Shown: positions 8,975-17,976 of the stretch, piece by piece
How the letters are laid out: each line of letters starts with the position of its first letter
Numbering within the stretch: the first letter of the stretch is position 1
DNA from: Mongoliitalea daihaiensis
Lineage (GTDB): Bacteria > Bacteroidota > Bacteroidia > Cytophagales > Cyclobacteriaceae
DNA length: 64,000 bases
Assembly (NCBI RefSeq): GCF_021596945.1
Contig: NZ_CP063779.1
Location: forward strand, 1-64,000
Direction: 5' to 3'
Notes under the pieces: generated by a model
What the model was told of the DNA's origin: nothing
What the model saw: the letters and a program-made list of their open reading frames with translations, nothing else
Database searches by the model: none
Program-made: the position numbers and the translations under genes

Positions 8975-9001
8975 GCCACGAAGGCACAAAGACGCAAAGG
9001 G
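8975..9001 (+). repeat. Dispersed intergenic repeat of the CACGAAGGCACAAAG type
   Basis: The gap between the CE1-like esterase and GH10 contains GCCACGAAGGCACAAAGACG followed by CAAAGGG. Sequences of this type recur in intergenic DNA of many Bacteroidota; that recollection is general knowledge, not something shown here. A TTTTAGATTT motif follows at about 9050. Confidence 0.4.
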
Positions 9002-9194
9002 ATTAATTTTAGGTGTAAGATTTTAGAAGATACCTGCTTATGGCAGGCAAGTTTTAGATTTCCAAACTCTTCATTTCTCATTCCTATAATGCATGCTGAC
9101 TTTTATTAAAAAGCCATGAAATCCGCTTTTCTTGACGCCTGCCTGGGGTAGATAAGCTTAGCCCTCCTTGCCTTGATCCTTAGTTGTTTTAACC

Positions 9195-10307
9195 TTATCT
9201 TCTAATCAATTTCTGAACTTCAAAGTAAGCAGGCTTCGGCTGCAATTGTTCGTCTAACAAGAAAGGGAAATGCTTTCTTCCTGGAGTATCCAACCAAGAG
9301 GCATCATCTCCGATTCCCCAAAAAGTTACTCCCGTGATGATATCACTATAATCCAGCAAAACCTTCATTAACATGGGGTATGCAATCCGCTGTCTCATGT
9401 TAAACGCATCTGTATATATCGTAGATCCAGGCTCATCATTTGACAAATACACAGACAAATCCAACTCCGTAATTTGAATTTCTACCCCTAGACTTCTAAA
9501 CAAATCCAAGGTAGTCCGAAGATCCTGTTCGGAGACACCCACAGTCCAATGTCCCTGTAACCCTACTCCATCGATGGGGATATTATTATCTTTTAATCTC
9601 TTCACCAGATCAAAGATTTTATTTCGCTTCCAACTAAAAATGGAATTATAATCGTTGTAAAATAGCTTAGCATCTGGATCAGCTCTTCTCGCGTACACAA
9701 AAGCTGAATCTATGTAAGCCGGTCCCATGATTTTATACCAAGGAGAGTCTTCTCGATAGATAATCTGACCATTAGGATCCCAGTCAAACATCGCCTCATT
9801 CACGACATCCCATGCATATACATCCCCTTTGTATCGAGATACGACAGCAGTGATATGTTCTTCTAACTGCTTCATTGCAACTTCTGGAGTGTGCAAATCT
9901 CCATTTTCATCATAAAAAAACCAATCAGGCGTCTGCGAATGCCAAGTCAAGGTGTGGCCTCGCACCATCATATTATTCTCCTTAGCAAACTGAACAATTC
10001 TATCCGCATTGGTCCAAGTATAGGTTCCTTTGACTCGTTGCAAGGCATCCGGCTTCATTACATTTTCAGCAACTAAACTATTAAAGTGCTCAATCAAGGC
10101 TCGCCCATGTGGTGTGCGAGAGTCCATATGATTGGGGGTAACGGCCGCTCCAATCGGGAAATGATCCTTAAACAGTTCTTTTAATGGAATGTATTCTCCC
10201 TCACCTAAGCCATCTTGAAGAGGAGTTGGCTCTTCTGTAGGAGTACATCCAAACACTGACAATACCCCGATTGCCAGTGCTAAAAGTGATACATGGTAAT
10301 TTTTCAT
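9195..10307 (-). CDS. GH10 endo-xylanase, lipoprotein
   Basis: A 370-residue GH10 xylanase with a lipoprotein signal (VLSVFGC, lipidated Cys21) and an acidic linker TPTEEPTPLQDGLGEGE, suggesting attachment to the outer membrane and possible surface display. Catalytic features are complete: GHTLTWH (117-123), acid/base Glu171 (VVNEA), YNDYN (218-221), LQGHW, nucleophile Glu281 (ITELD), and FWGIGDDASWL. It would cut long xylan chains into importable oligosaccharides. It is the penultimate enzyme of the minus-strand locus, 69 bases after the GH43/CBM6 gene. No carbohydrate-binding module is seen. Confidence 0.95.
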   Translation of the reverse strand: MKNYHVSLLALAIGVLSVFGCTPTEEPTPLQDGLGEGEYIPLKELFKDHFPIGAAVTPNHMDSRTPHGRALIEHFNSLVAENVMKPDALQRVKGTYTWTNADRIVQFAKENNMMVRGHTLTWHSQTPDWFFYDENGDLHTPEVAMKQLEEHITAVVSRYKGDVYAWDVVNEAMFDWDPNGQIIYREDSPWYKIMGPAYIDSAFVYARRADPDAKLFYNDYNSIFSWKRNKIFDLVKRLKDNNIPIDGVGLQGHWTVGVSEQDLRTTLDLFRSLGVEIQITELDLSVYLSNDEPGSTIYTDAFNMRQRIAYPMLMKVLLDYSDIITGVTFWGIGDDASWLDTPGRKHFPFLLDEQLQPKPAYFEVQKLIRR

Positions 10308-10376
10308 GTTGTGGTTAAAATTTAAATGGCACTTTTTTTAATTTTTGAAATTTAACACCTTAGTCGTTTTTGACTT

Positions 10377-11741
10377 TTACTTGGTAAATCTCCAATAATC
10401 GAAATTCAGGATATTACTCGGTGCTTTGCCTTTGAATACAAAATACAAATCATGTACTCCACTCATATTTGCAACATCCCCACTCACGATCGTCCATCGA
10501 TCGTCCCCTCCAGTCAATGGGACAGACACCTCTGCTACCAATTGACCATCTTTACTTCCTACTCTAACTTCCATCCGTACGCCACCATTATGTGTCGTTC
10601 CTACCCTCGCATAAAACTTGCTAGGTCCTTGATCACGAAAATCAACACCTACTACTTTAATGTAAGATTTATTTGTAGTTGCTATCACAAAATTCCCGAC
10701 CACAGCATTACTTTTGGCTTTGACACCCTCTGACCAAGCAATTGTCTCAGCTTCATTTTTCATATAAGGATTGATTGAACCAAGACTCTTGGTAATACCG
10801 GCTGTCATTTTCATGGGCTTAATAGTTCCGTCAGTATTAAACTCTACTTCTTCCACTGCCACGGACCGGGTAAAGCCACCACCACCAGGCAATGCGCCAT
10901 TGTGATAAAACAAATAGGTCTTTCCTTTGAAATCTATGATCCCAGGATGATTGGTAAAGCTTCTGCCCTCAGCAGGCATCAATACTCCCCGATAAGTCCA
11001 AGGACCTAAAGGACTAGGGCCAGTTGAGTAGCCAATATGTTCTGGAAGCTCCCCACCAGCAAACAGCAGGTAATACAAATCGTGTCTTTTGTACATCCAA
11101 GGACCTTCTTCATAGGTAGTTGGCCTTTGGGAGTCTTCTGCCTTCCTTTTCCCGAAAGCCTCAATCGTATTGGGAAATTGTCCGATTTCTCCATCAATAG
11201 AGATCATATCCTCGTTTAGCTTCGCATAGTGGCAAACCGGATTACCCCAATAAATATATGCCTGCCCATCATGATCAATAAATACCGCAGGATCAATATC
11301 CGCACTGCTATTACTGATCAATGGCTTACCTATCGGATCAATAAAGGGCCCATAAGGACTATCCGATACCGCTACACCAATCCCATTCCTATTATTCAAA
11401 TCTGTAACAGGCACATACAAGTAAAACTTCCCATTTCTCTCGATAGCATGCGGAGCCCAAGCATTGATTTTTCCCCACTCAAAGTCCTTATATGAGAGTA
11501 CCGAACCATGGTCCGTCCAATTAACCATGTCCTCGGTTGTGTAAAGTTTCCAATCATTCATGGTAAACCAGGTAGACTCTGGCTCATCATGGGAAGTGTA
11601 TAGATACACCTTATTATTATACACCAATGGGGCCGGATCTGCAGTATAAGATGTCTGGATAATGGGATTTTGTGCCCAAACACTACTACTCAGCAAAAAG
11701 CTATAAATCAAAGCCGTGATATATTTTCTAACCCTTTTCAT
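10377..11741 (-). CDS. GH43 glycosidase with C-terminal CBM6
   Basis: A 454-residue secreted enzyme with an N-terminal signal peptide (ends at SVWAQ). The five-bladed propeller carries the three GH43 acids: the base in TADPAPLV, the pKa modulator in DIDPAVFID and the acid in EEGPWMYKR. Residues from about 325 to the end form a CBM6-type beta-sandwich (NEAETIAWS at the start, FDYWRF at the end), a xylan-chain-binding module. The layout matches arabinofuranosidase/xylosidase members of GH43 acting on arabinoxylan, but specificity is not certain. It follows the GH97 gene with 7 bases between them, so the two are co-translated or at least co-transcribed. It closely resembles the adjacent GH43 at 13742, which lacks the CBM; the pair probably arose by duplication. 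Confidence 0.93.
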   Translation of the reverse strand: MKRVRKYITALIYSFLLSSSVWAQNPIIQTSYTADPAPLVYNNKVYLYTSHDEPESTWFTMNDWKLYTTEDMVNWTDHGSVLSYKDFEWGKINAWAPHAIERNGKFYLYVPVTDLNNRNGIGVAVSDSPYGPFIDPIGKPLISNSSADIDPAVFIDHDGQAYIYWGNPVCHYAKLNEDMISIDGEIGQFPNTIEAFGKRKAEDSQRPTTYEEGPWMYKRHDLYYLLFAGGELPEHIGYSTGPSPLGPWTYRGVLMPAEGRSFTNHPGIIDFKGKTYLFYHNGALPGGGGFTRSVAVEEVEFNTDGTIKPMKMTAGITKSLGSINPYMKNEAETIAWSEGVKAKSNAVVGNFVIATTNKSYIKVVGVDFRDQGPSKFYARVGTTHNGGVRMEVRVGSKDGQLVAEVSVPLTGGDDRWTIVSGDVANMSGVHDLYFVFKGKAPSNILNFDYWRFTK

Positions 11742-11748
11742 TTACTTA

Positions 11749-13755
11749 TCATTTTTGGTTGGTCAAAACAAAGCCTCCATTCGATTGAATAGTGACTGTA
11801 AATTCTCCATTTTTCCCAATCTCTACTGTCTGCAAGGTTGGATGCTTGGCTTTATCATCGTTGTAAAGGAGAACTTTTTTCCCCTGAATCATCGGCAGCT
11901 GTAACTTCACTGTTTGAGGTGTTTTCTCCGCATTGACCCCAGCAATGTACCAGTGCTCTCCCAATCGTCTAGCTATCACACTAAATTTACCTGGGTATCC
12001 TGCTATGTATCGGGTTTCATCCCAAGTAGTAGGCAGCTTTTTCAAAAAGTCCAACACAAATGGTTCCACATCCTCCAAATTATTAGGGGTCAAACCAAAC
12101 ATTTGAACAGGGTTTTGAAAGAGCACTCCTGTTGCTAACTGGAAAATATCGGTCGTTAAGCGCTCTTGTCCTCGACGGTTACCTTTGTTGAGAAACTTAT
12201 TGAGCAACACTCCACCGTACTCCATACTAGCGACGGAATTTCGAATAAATGGATGAAGCGTGGCATAAAACGCCTCTTTCTCCCGAGTATCTTGAACAAA
12301 AATCAACATTTCGGAAGCTATGACTGCTTCGCTCCCAACAAAGTTCGGGTACATGCGCTCCCAACCTCTTGGCAATGTCGCACCGTGGAAAATAATCATC
12401 AATTCATGCTCATTTGCTTCTACTAAGATGTCTTCATACAAGCGCATGGTTTCTTGCTTATCTCCTCCAAAAAAGTCTACTTTCAATCCTTTCACACCTG
12501 CTTCTTTTAGCCATTTCATCTCATTTTTTCTGGCGAATGAGGTATTCATTTTATGCAGGGGAGTTTGAAAAGCATCATTTACCGTACCATTAGAATTATA
12601 CCAAAGAAATACATCTACACCTTTACTGTTGGCATAGCGAATCAACTCCTCCATTCGATCATAGCCGATTCTTTCATCCCACCATGCATCTATCAAGATG
12701 TATTCAAAACCCATGGCAGCGGCCAAATCAATGTAAGCTACTTGATCTTCGTAGTTCATGCTATTGTCCTGCCATACAATCCAACTCCAAGTACCTTTTC
12801 CAAACTTGTAGTTAGTAGATGGCTTATACAAAGGTTCTACCACATCATAAGGAATGGTAGTTTCAACGATTGGTGTCAGAGAATTCCCTAATGTAATTGT
12901 TCTCCAAGGTGTATGGCTTGGAAGGCCCAATTGCGCCCCCGAACTACCAAAACCATTATTTTGCTCTAGTTGAGGATAAGCTACTGTATAAACACCTTCC
13001 TGAATAGCACTCAAATGTGAAGCCGTAAAGTTGCTGCCTACCCCTGTCTCAGACAAAAGAACCCAGCCATCATTACCGATTTTGAACAAGCTGGGAAAAA
13101 CATATCCCAAACGGGCATTGGTGTTTGCTATCGGTTCATCAGCTACATATCCACTTTCGTAGCTTGGAGCAGTTCGTGCAAACCCTGTCATTGGGCGCAT
13201 CATGTTGGACAAAAATGCTGTGGTAGCTGATGGAAACTTATATCCAGTAAGTTCTCTTTCCACTACTATCCCCTTGGTTTCTCCCCACATGGGTAGCTCA
13301 TATCGAAAGGCTATATCATTGTCACTCACTTGAAAATGAACCGAAATCTCTTGATCAGCACTGTTTTTTACAGTGTATGTTAGGATATTTGCGTGATACT
13401 GAATAAAGGATTGCTTGATTCTATCTTGAGTATAAGATTTCTTTTCTTCACCAGTTAAGGATTTAACAAATGACAATTCTTGGGTAAACGACCCTGCATT
13501 TGTTTCCAGTCCCAAAGGAGATTTTTCCAACATGGACTTCTGTTCATAGGTTACTGAATAGAATAACTTACCCCCTTCAAGAAAAATAGAAACACCTACT
13601 TGACCATTGGGACTTTCCATCTTGGCATTTTCTTGCGCATAGGAAAGATATGGTCCAAGGAAATACAGTAACACTAGAAAGGCTCCTAGTTGCCTATTGA
13701 TCCCCAGTGAAATTGTCCTAAAAACCCTATTTACAAAAAGACTATTGAACTGCAT
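11749..13755 (-). CDS. GH97 glycosidase (probable alpha-galactosidase/beta-L-arabinopyranosidase type)
   Basis: A 668-residue GH97 enzyme. The ATG at 13755 is preferred over 13866 because it opens a signal peptide ending at YLSYAQ; it overlaps the end of the upstream GH43 gene by 14 bases, suggesting translational coupling. An N-terminal beta-sandwich (about 40-300) precedes the (beta/alpha)8 barrel (WIVWQDNSMNYEDQVAYID onwards). The barrel has an Asp in GLKVDFFGGD (about 427) where retaining GH97 members place the nucleophile, and Glu about 476 in VGSEAV as the likely acid/base. That pattern is typical of alpha-galactosidase-type members rather than the inverting SusB alpha-glucosidases. In a xylan locus it fits removal of alpha-galactose or beta-L-arabinopyranose decorations; this is inference. 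Confidence 0.92.
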   Translation of the reverse strand: MQFNSLFVNRVFRTISLGINRQLGAFLVLLYFLGPYLSYAQENAKMESPNGQVGVSIFLEGGKLFYSVTYEQKSMLEKSPLGLETNAGSFTQELSFVKSLTGEEKKSYTQDRIKQSFIQYHANILTYTVKNSADQEISVHFQVSDNDIAFRYELPMWGETKGIVVERELTGYKFPSATTAFLSNMMRPMTGFARTAPSYESGYVADEPIANTNARLGYVFPSLFKIGNDGWVLLSETGVGSNFTASHLSAIQEGVYTVAYPQLEQNNGFGSSGAQLGLPSHTPWRTITLGNSLTPIVETTIPYDVVEPLYKPSTNYKFGKGTWSWIVWQDNSMNYEDQVAYIDLAAAMGFEYILIDAWWDERIGYDRMEELIRYANSKGVDVFLWYNSNGTVNDAFQTPLHKMNTSFARKNEMKWLKEAGVKGLKVDFFGGDKQETMRLYEDILVEANEHELMIIFHGATLPRGWERMYPNFVGSEAVIASEMLIFVQDTREKEAFYATLHPFIRNSVASMEYGGVLLNKFLNKGNRRGQERLTTDIFQLATGVLFQNPVQMFGLTPNNLEDVEPFVLDFLKKLPTTWDETRYIAGYPGKFSVIARRLGEHWYIAGVNAEKTPQTVKLQLPMIQGKKVLLYNDDKAKHPTLQTVEIGKNGEFTVTIQSNGGFVLTNQK

Positions 13756-14704
13756 GGACTCCCTCCTTTGTCTGTATGACTTTTTGAATAGTTCCATCCT
13801 CGTTATAGTACATGTAGTCAATACAAATTGACCTTCTATAACTTCCCCCGGTAGGTAATGCCCCATTATGGTAAAAGAAATAATCCTTACCCTTGTAGGA
13901 AATCACTCCAGGATGAACTGTAAAGCTATTCGGTACGCTTTCCATGATCATTCCCTTATGTTCCCAAGGCCCTTCTGGACTTGAGGAAATCGCATAATCT
14001 ATTTGTTCTGCTTTATCTCCTTTGCTTGCATATAATAAGTAGTACAAATCATTGCGCTTATAAACCCAAGGGCCTTCGATGAAATTTTCAGGATTAAGGA
14101 TATTGATTGGCCCATCCATTTCAATCATATTATTCTTCAACTTTGCCCATTTAAGACTTCCATTACCCCAATAGATGTAAGCTTGTCCGTCATCATCGAT
14201 AAATACAGCAGGATCAATATCATCCCAACCATGTTCATTATCCTTGGTCATTTCATTGACCACCAATGCTTTTCCAATGGCATCTACAAATGGACCTGTT
14301 GGACTATCCGCTACTGCTACACCAATCGCTGCTCCTCCTTGACTATTTTCGTCTTGTTTGTGAAATGTGGACACATAGAAGTAAAACTTTCCATCTCGCT
14401 CAGTACAGTGGGCGGCATAGGCATCTCCGGTAGCCCAAGAAAAGGTTTGGGGTGACACAGGAGCACCCCTATATTCCCAGGTCACCATATCTGTTGATGA
14501 AAATACCAACCAATCCTTCATTTCATAATTGGTCGAGGTAACGGATGCTGTATCATGACTGGTGTACAAATACACTACACCATTATATACAATCGGAGCT
14601 GGATCGGCTGTAAAAAAGTCCTCGATGATAGGATTCTGCGAAAAGCTTGTATGAAAATATAGACTGAACGCTATTATTAAAATAAATTTGAAGGCTATTT
14701 TCAT
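13742..14704 (-). CDS. GH43 glycosidase, single domain
   Basis: A 320-residue secreted GH43 enzyme with a signal peptide ending at HTSFSQ and no carbohydrate-binding module. Catalytic acids are visible in [22 protein letters not shown] and FIEGPWVYKR. It is a shortened relative of the GH43/CBM6 protein at 10377. Likely activity is release of arabinose or xylose from oligosaccharides in the periplasm. TCAAACCTA lies 6 bases before the ATG (14711-14719), and a perfect 16-bp-stem hairpin lies directly upstream of that. Its end overlaps the GH97 start by 14 bases. Confidence 0.93.
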   Translation of the reverse strand: MKIAFKFILIIAFSLYFHTSFSQNPIIEDFFTADPAPIVYNGVVYLYTSHDTASVTSTNYEMKDWLVFSSTDMVTWEYRGAPVSPQTFSWATGDAYAAHCTERDGKFYFYVSTFHKQDENSQGGAAIGVAVADSPTGPFVDAIGKALVVNEMTKDNEHGWDDIDPAVFIDDDGQAYIYWGNGSLKWAKLKNNMIEMDGPINILNPENFIEGPWVYKRNDLYYLLYASKGDKAEQIDYAISSSPEGPWEHKGMIMESVPNSFTVHPGVISYKGKDYFFYHNGALPTGGSYRRSICIDYMYYNEDGTIQKVIQTKEGVHAVQ

Positions 14705-14710
14705 GTGGTT

Positions 14711-14719
14711 TAGGTTTGA
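14711..14719 (-). promoter_or_regulatory. TCAAACCTA leader element
   Basis: On the coding strand, TCAAACCTA sits 6 bases before the GH43 start. The same 9-mer precedes genes starting at 4224, 19716, 41999, 51512, 52843 and 57071. Function is unknown; a role in 5' untranslated regions is suggested by the close spacing to ATGs. Confidence 0.5.
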
Positions 14720-14730
14720 GAGTTGGAGTT

Positions 14731-14763
14731 AACTTTCCCAAAGTTTAAAACTTTGGGAAAGTT
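14731..14763. promoter_or_regulatory. Perfect inverted repeat (intergenic hairpin)
   Basis: AACTTTCCCAAAGTTT is followed after one base by its exact reverse complement, a 33-base perfect palindrome with a potential 16-bp stem. It lies in the 112-base gap between two minus-strand GH43-type genes. No long U-tract follows on the minus strand, so it is more likely an mRNA-stabilising or processing hairpin, or an operator, than a strong terminator. A further palindrome, AGATTAGCTAATCT, lies at 14766-14779. Confidence 0.6.
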
Positions 14764-14816
14764 TGAGATTAGCTAATCTTTCATTTTTTGGGTTTAAAGA
14801 TTAGACAGTTAGAATC

Positions 14817-16916
14817 TTAGTTAAATTTCACTTGATACCTTTTGACTACTCCCCGATAATCACAAGAAACAACAGCTACCCCATCCTTATCTTTGGCTTG
14901 CTCAATTGAAATTTTTACACCTGGATGATCTGATTTCGCGGTTACTTTAGGACTAGTTGCACCTTCTTCAAGACTAGCTTTTACTTCGTAAAGGTCATAC
15001 CCTACTATACCATTTTCATTCGTAGATCTTACAGGAGTAGTTGGTACTTCTACCGCTTGTCCATTGACAGCTATGCTAATCTGAGGAGAGACAGGTCTAT
15101 TCAAGTTTTTACCTTTCGCACTGAAACCCAATCCGAGTAATTCAAATAATCCTTCATCAGAACCAGCCTCCGCCACCAAGAAAATAGCATGCTTTTTCTC
15201 CAGCTGATCTACATATTGTGCTACATCGATAGTAAACTGAGTTGGCTCTTGGTTGGAGTTGGCTGGCACCTCAATTACACCCATTTTAGTTCCTTTCCAA
15301 GTATCATTCGCATAAGGACCATCTAGCCACACATTGACTTTGAATGCTTGATTTGTTTTGGGGGTCAGGAACAGATTGAAAACTGTCTGATTTCCTTCTT
15401 TGGTGCCTTCAAATGCTTTGAGACCAAATTTATCTTCGTTTAAGCCACCAAATCCAAAGTATTTGTATCCGATGATGTGTCCGTTTTTCACTGGAGCTAT
15501 GGACATGTGATTATCCCAAATATCCCATGAATCTTGCTGAATACTGATATCTGACAAGTACGCTGCATAGCCTGCGGAATAATAGCGATAGGGATCCAAT
15601 CCAAACATATGAAATCCTTCTGAAGTGACTTCTGCTCCTGTGTACGCTCTACCTTCATTATCTTTGGCTGACCACTGTTGATTTGGTGCATAAGGGTCAA
15701 AGGCACGGATTCTAGCACCTCCACCTTCTGCTACAGGTGTTTCATCTACTTCTATGGTTATTGGTGCAACTACTGGTTGCCGTGCAAACCCAAAACCTCT
15801 TGGTGGCTTATGATAAAAAACATACCATTGTCCATTGATCTCTTCTATACTTCCATGAGTATTATGTCCTCCATTCGTTAGGATAATACCTGACCCATCT
15901 TCATTTAAAACAGGGCCTCTCGAGTCGACCAATACTCCTCCACTTTTCCATGGCCCAAGTGGAGAGTCCCCAACTGCATAGCGTAGGGTAGAATTTGTGC
16001 TACTTACACCATATTCCGGACCAGAGTACCCACTGAAAACAGTGATGTATTTGTTCCCTACTTTTCTGATGGAAGAAGCTTCAAAGAAATTGAATGAACC
16101 CAAATCTTCTCCATCATAAATTGCTGGATAAGCAGTTCCCTCGGGGTCCCTCAATGCTCCGTATCTACTACTCGCTGGTAAAAAATAAGAAATCACCTCT
16201 GTACCAGGCCTTAAGGAATACATCGTGTTTTGGTCCAACTCAGCTGCCAAAGAACGTTGAAAACCCCAAAACCCATAGGCTCTGAATCCAATTTCATAAT
16301 CCGGATCATTCGGATCCGTGATATAATCGATATAAACAGCTGGATCGAATCCTAAAATACTACCGGGGACAGTATTGCGACCATCTTCAGTCATGTTGAT
16401 CGGTGTAAATGGTCCATCAGGTCTAGAGCCTTTGGCGACCATTGCCTCTCTTCCTGGGCCTCTGCTGTGCGGGTATAAGTAATATTCTTTGGCACCATCT
16501 TTTCTCCTGACTTCTACCAAATCTGGTGCATACATCACATCCCACTGACCATCGATTTCGTAGGTGAAAATCGCTCCTTCATCTCTCCATTGGGTCAAAT
16601 CTTCTACAGGTGCTGACCACATCCGGATGTCCGGTCCACAATAACTATCAAATCTTACATCATGAGAACCGATGATATAAGCACGGTATTTTCCTGGATT
16701 ATCCGGATCTTCAAATACACGTGGTTCTCCATCAGGCACATGTTCCCAAAGAGGCAAGTACGGGTTACCTGGTATTGAATGAACATATTTCCCATCTTGG
16801 ATAAGACTTGTTTGGGCTTCTTCTTGGCTGCATGATACTAAAGCAGATATCATGACCATTCCAAATGCTAATTTTATTACGCTTTTTCCAATGGAGAAAA
16901 GTGATAACTTTTTCAT
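14817..16916 (-). CDS. GH43-related lipoprotein with large C-terminal extension
   Basis: A 699-residue predicted lipoprotein (lipobox ISALVSC; lipid Cys near 29). The first 400 residues look like a divergent GH43 five-bladed propeller: EPRVFEDP, APDLVEVRR, ILGFDPAVYID, FFEASSIRKVG, and NGGHNTHGSIEEINGQWYVFYH near the domain end. The remaining 300 residues form an all-beta region without an obvious catalytic motif and may include two sandwich domains that bind glycan or pack against the propeller. The enzyme could be an arabinosidase, xylosidase or galactosidase; specificity cannot be assigned. It follows the alpha/beta hydrolase gene by 64 bases in the same direction. Confidence 0.8.
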   Translation of the reverse strand: MKKLSLFSIGKSVIKLAFGMVMISALVSCSQEEAQTSLIQDGKYVHSIPGNPYLPLWEHVPDGEPRVFEDPDNPGKYRAYIIGSHDVRFDSYCGPDIRMWSAPVEDLTQWRDEGAIFTYEIDGQWDVMYAPDLVEVRRKDGAKEYYLYPHSRGPGREAMVAKGSRPDGPFTPINMTEDGRNTVPGSILGFDPAVYIDYITDPNDPDYEIGFRAYGFWGFQRSLAAELDQNTMYSLRPGTEVISYFLPASSRYGALRDPEGTAYPAIYDGEDLGSFNFFEASSIRKVGNKYITVFSGYSGPEYGVSSTNSTLRYAVGDSPLGPWKSGGVLVDSRGPVLNEDGSGIILTNGGHNTHGSIEEINGQWYVFYHKPPRGFGFARQPVVAPITIEVDETPVAEGGGARIRAFDPYAPNQQWSAKDNEGRAYTGAEVTSEGFHMFGLDPYRYYSAGYAAYLSDISIQQDSWDIWDNHMSIAPVKNGHIIGYKYFGFGGLNEDKFGLKAFEGTKEGNQTVFNLFLTPKTNQAFKVNVWLDGPYANDTWKGTKMGVIEVPANSNQEPTQFTIDVAQYVDQLEKKHAIFLVAEAGSDEGLFELLGLGFSAKGKNLNRPVSPQISIAVNGQAVEVPTTPVRSTNENGIVGYDLYEVKASLEEGATSPKVTAKSDHPGVKISIEQAKDKDGVAVVSCDYRGVVKRYQVKFN

Positions 16917-16980
16917 AGAATAGATTTATTCGTGAGATTTGTAATTTCTATTTTGCTTATTTTCTAGAGTTTCGTGTGTT

Positions 16981-17925
16981 TCAATTCGATGACTTGGCAG
17001 CTAGAAAGCTATTGACATCTAACCAATGGATAAATGCATCAAACCAGCGATTGCTTGTTCTGTTGGGATTTCCTAACCCAAAACCATGACCACCATTTTG
17101 ATAGAGGTGAAATTCAACCGGCACACCTGCTTTATACCATGAATCGATGATTCCAAACTGACCACGGAAGAGAAAATCGTCGGTTGCAATCACATTAAAC
17201 ATTGGGGGTGCATTGTTTGGTACCTCTACAGGGCCCATACCACCGTATATCGGGCCAATAAAGGCAAGTTTCATAGTTTGCGAATTCAGCGTACAATGCA
17301 TGGTCAGGCCAGCTCCAGCCGAAAAGCCAATCATACCAATTCTATTCGTGTTTACACCCCACTCTTCGGCTCTCTCCACGATCATCGCGTAGGCAGCCTC
17401 AGCGTCCTCTAGTTGGTCAGAAAGATCCCGTTGCACGGGACGAGGTCTTGGTTCTTCGCTTTGAGCAGAACTTGACGCAGCATCAAAGGTTCTATTCATT
17501 GAGTCGCTAAAGTCATCTAAAGATTCAGGGGTAGGGTGAAGTCTGTATTTGAGTACAAAAGCAGTTATCCCTTGGTCTGCCAAGGCTTTGGCCACCTCCC
17601 AGCCTTCATTATCCATAGAAAGCCATCGAAATCCTCCTCCTGGAGCAACAATCACTGTTGTGCCGTTTGCCTTTCCAGGCTCTGGAAGAAACGGAGTAAG
17701 TGTAGCTGCTGTGATATTCCGCGCCATCGGATCGCCCCATTGGCGAAACCAAGTCTCTGAGGCAGGCTGATCCCTGACACCACCTGTATTGAGGGGTATG
17801 GCATTGGGTTCCTCAGGGGTTTCAAGTGGGTAAATAGTTCCATCCTGAGCTTTAATAGCCAATGCACAGAAAAGTAGGCACACTACTAGGGAAAACTTAG
17901 CTAAATTCTTAAGTGTAATCAACAT
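16981..17925 (-). CDS. Secreted alpha/beta hydrolase, acetylxylan-esterase-like
   Basis: A 314-residue protein with a signal peptide ending at ALAIKAQ. It has an HGG-like oxyanion region replaced by IVAPGGGFRWLSMDNEG, a nucleophile elbow GFSAGAGLT, and a C-terminal catalytic His in NGGHGFGLG, with Asp likely in VIATDDFLF. This arrangement is seen in bacterial esterases of xylan loci (BD-FAE or endo-1,4-xylanase-esterase-like proteins). Removal of acetyl or feruloyl groups from xylo-oligosaccharides is the likely job, inferred from neighbours: a GH43 beta-xylosidase upstream and GH43-type enzymes downstream. Confidence 0.85.
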   Translation of the reverse strand: MLITLKNLAKFSLVVCLLFCALAIKAQDGTIYPLETPEEPNAIPLNTGGVRDQPASETWFRQWGDPMARNITAATLTPFLPEPGKANGTTVIVAPGGGFRWLSMDNEGWEVAKALADQGITAFVLKYRLHPTPESLDDFSDSMNRTFDAASSSAQSEEPRPRPVQRDLSDQLEDAEAAYAMIVERAEEWGVNTNRIGMIGFSAGAGLTMHCTLNSQTMKLAFIGPIYGGMGPVEVPNNAPPMFNVIATDDFLFRGQFGIIDSWYKAGVPVEFHLYQNGGHGFGLGNPNRTSNRWFDAFIHWLDVNSFLAAKSSN

Positions 17926-17976
17926 AACAAGATCATTTTACTGGGTTCAACATGTGCATTAAATCGATTCTAAATG

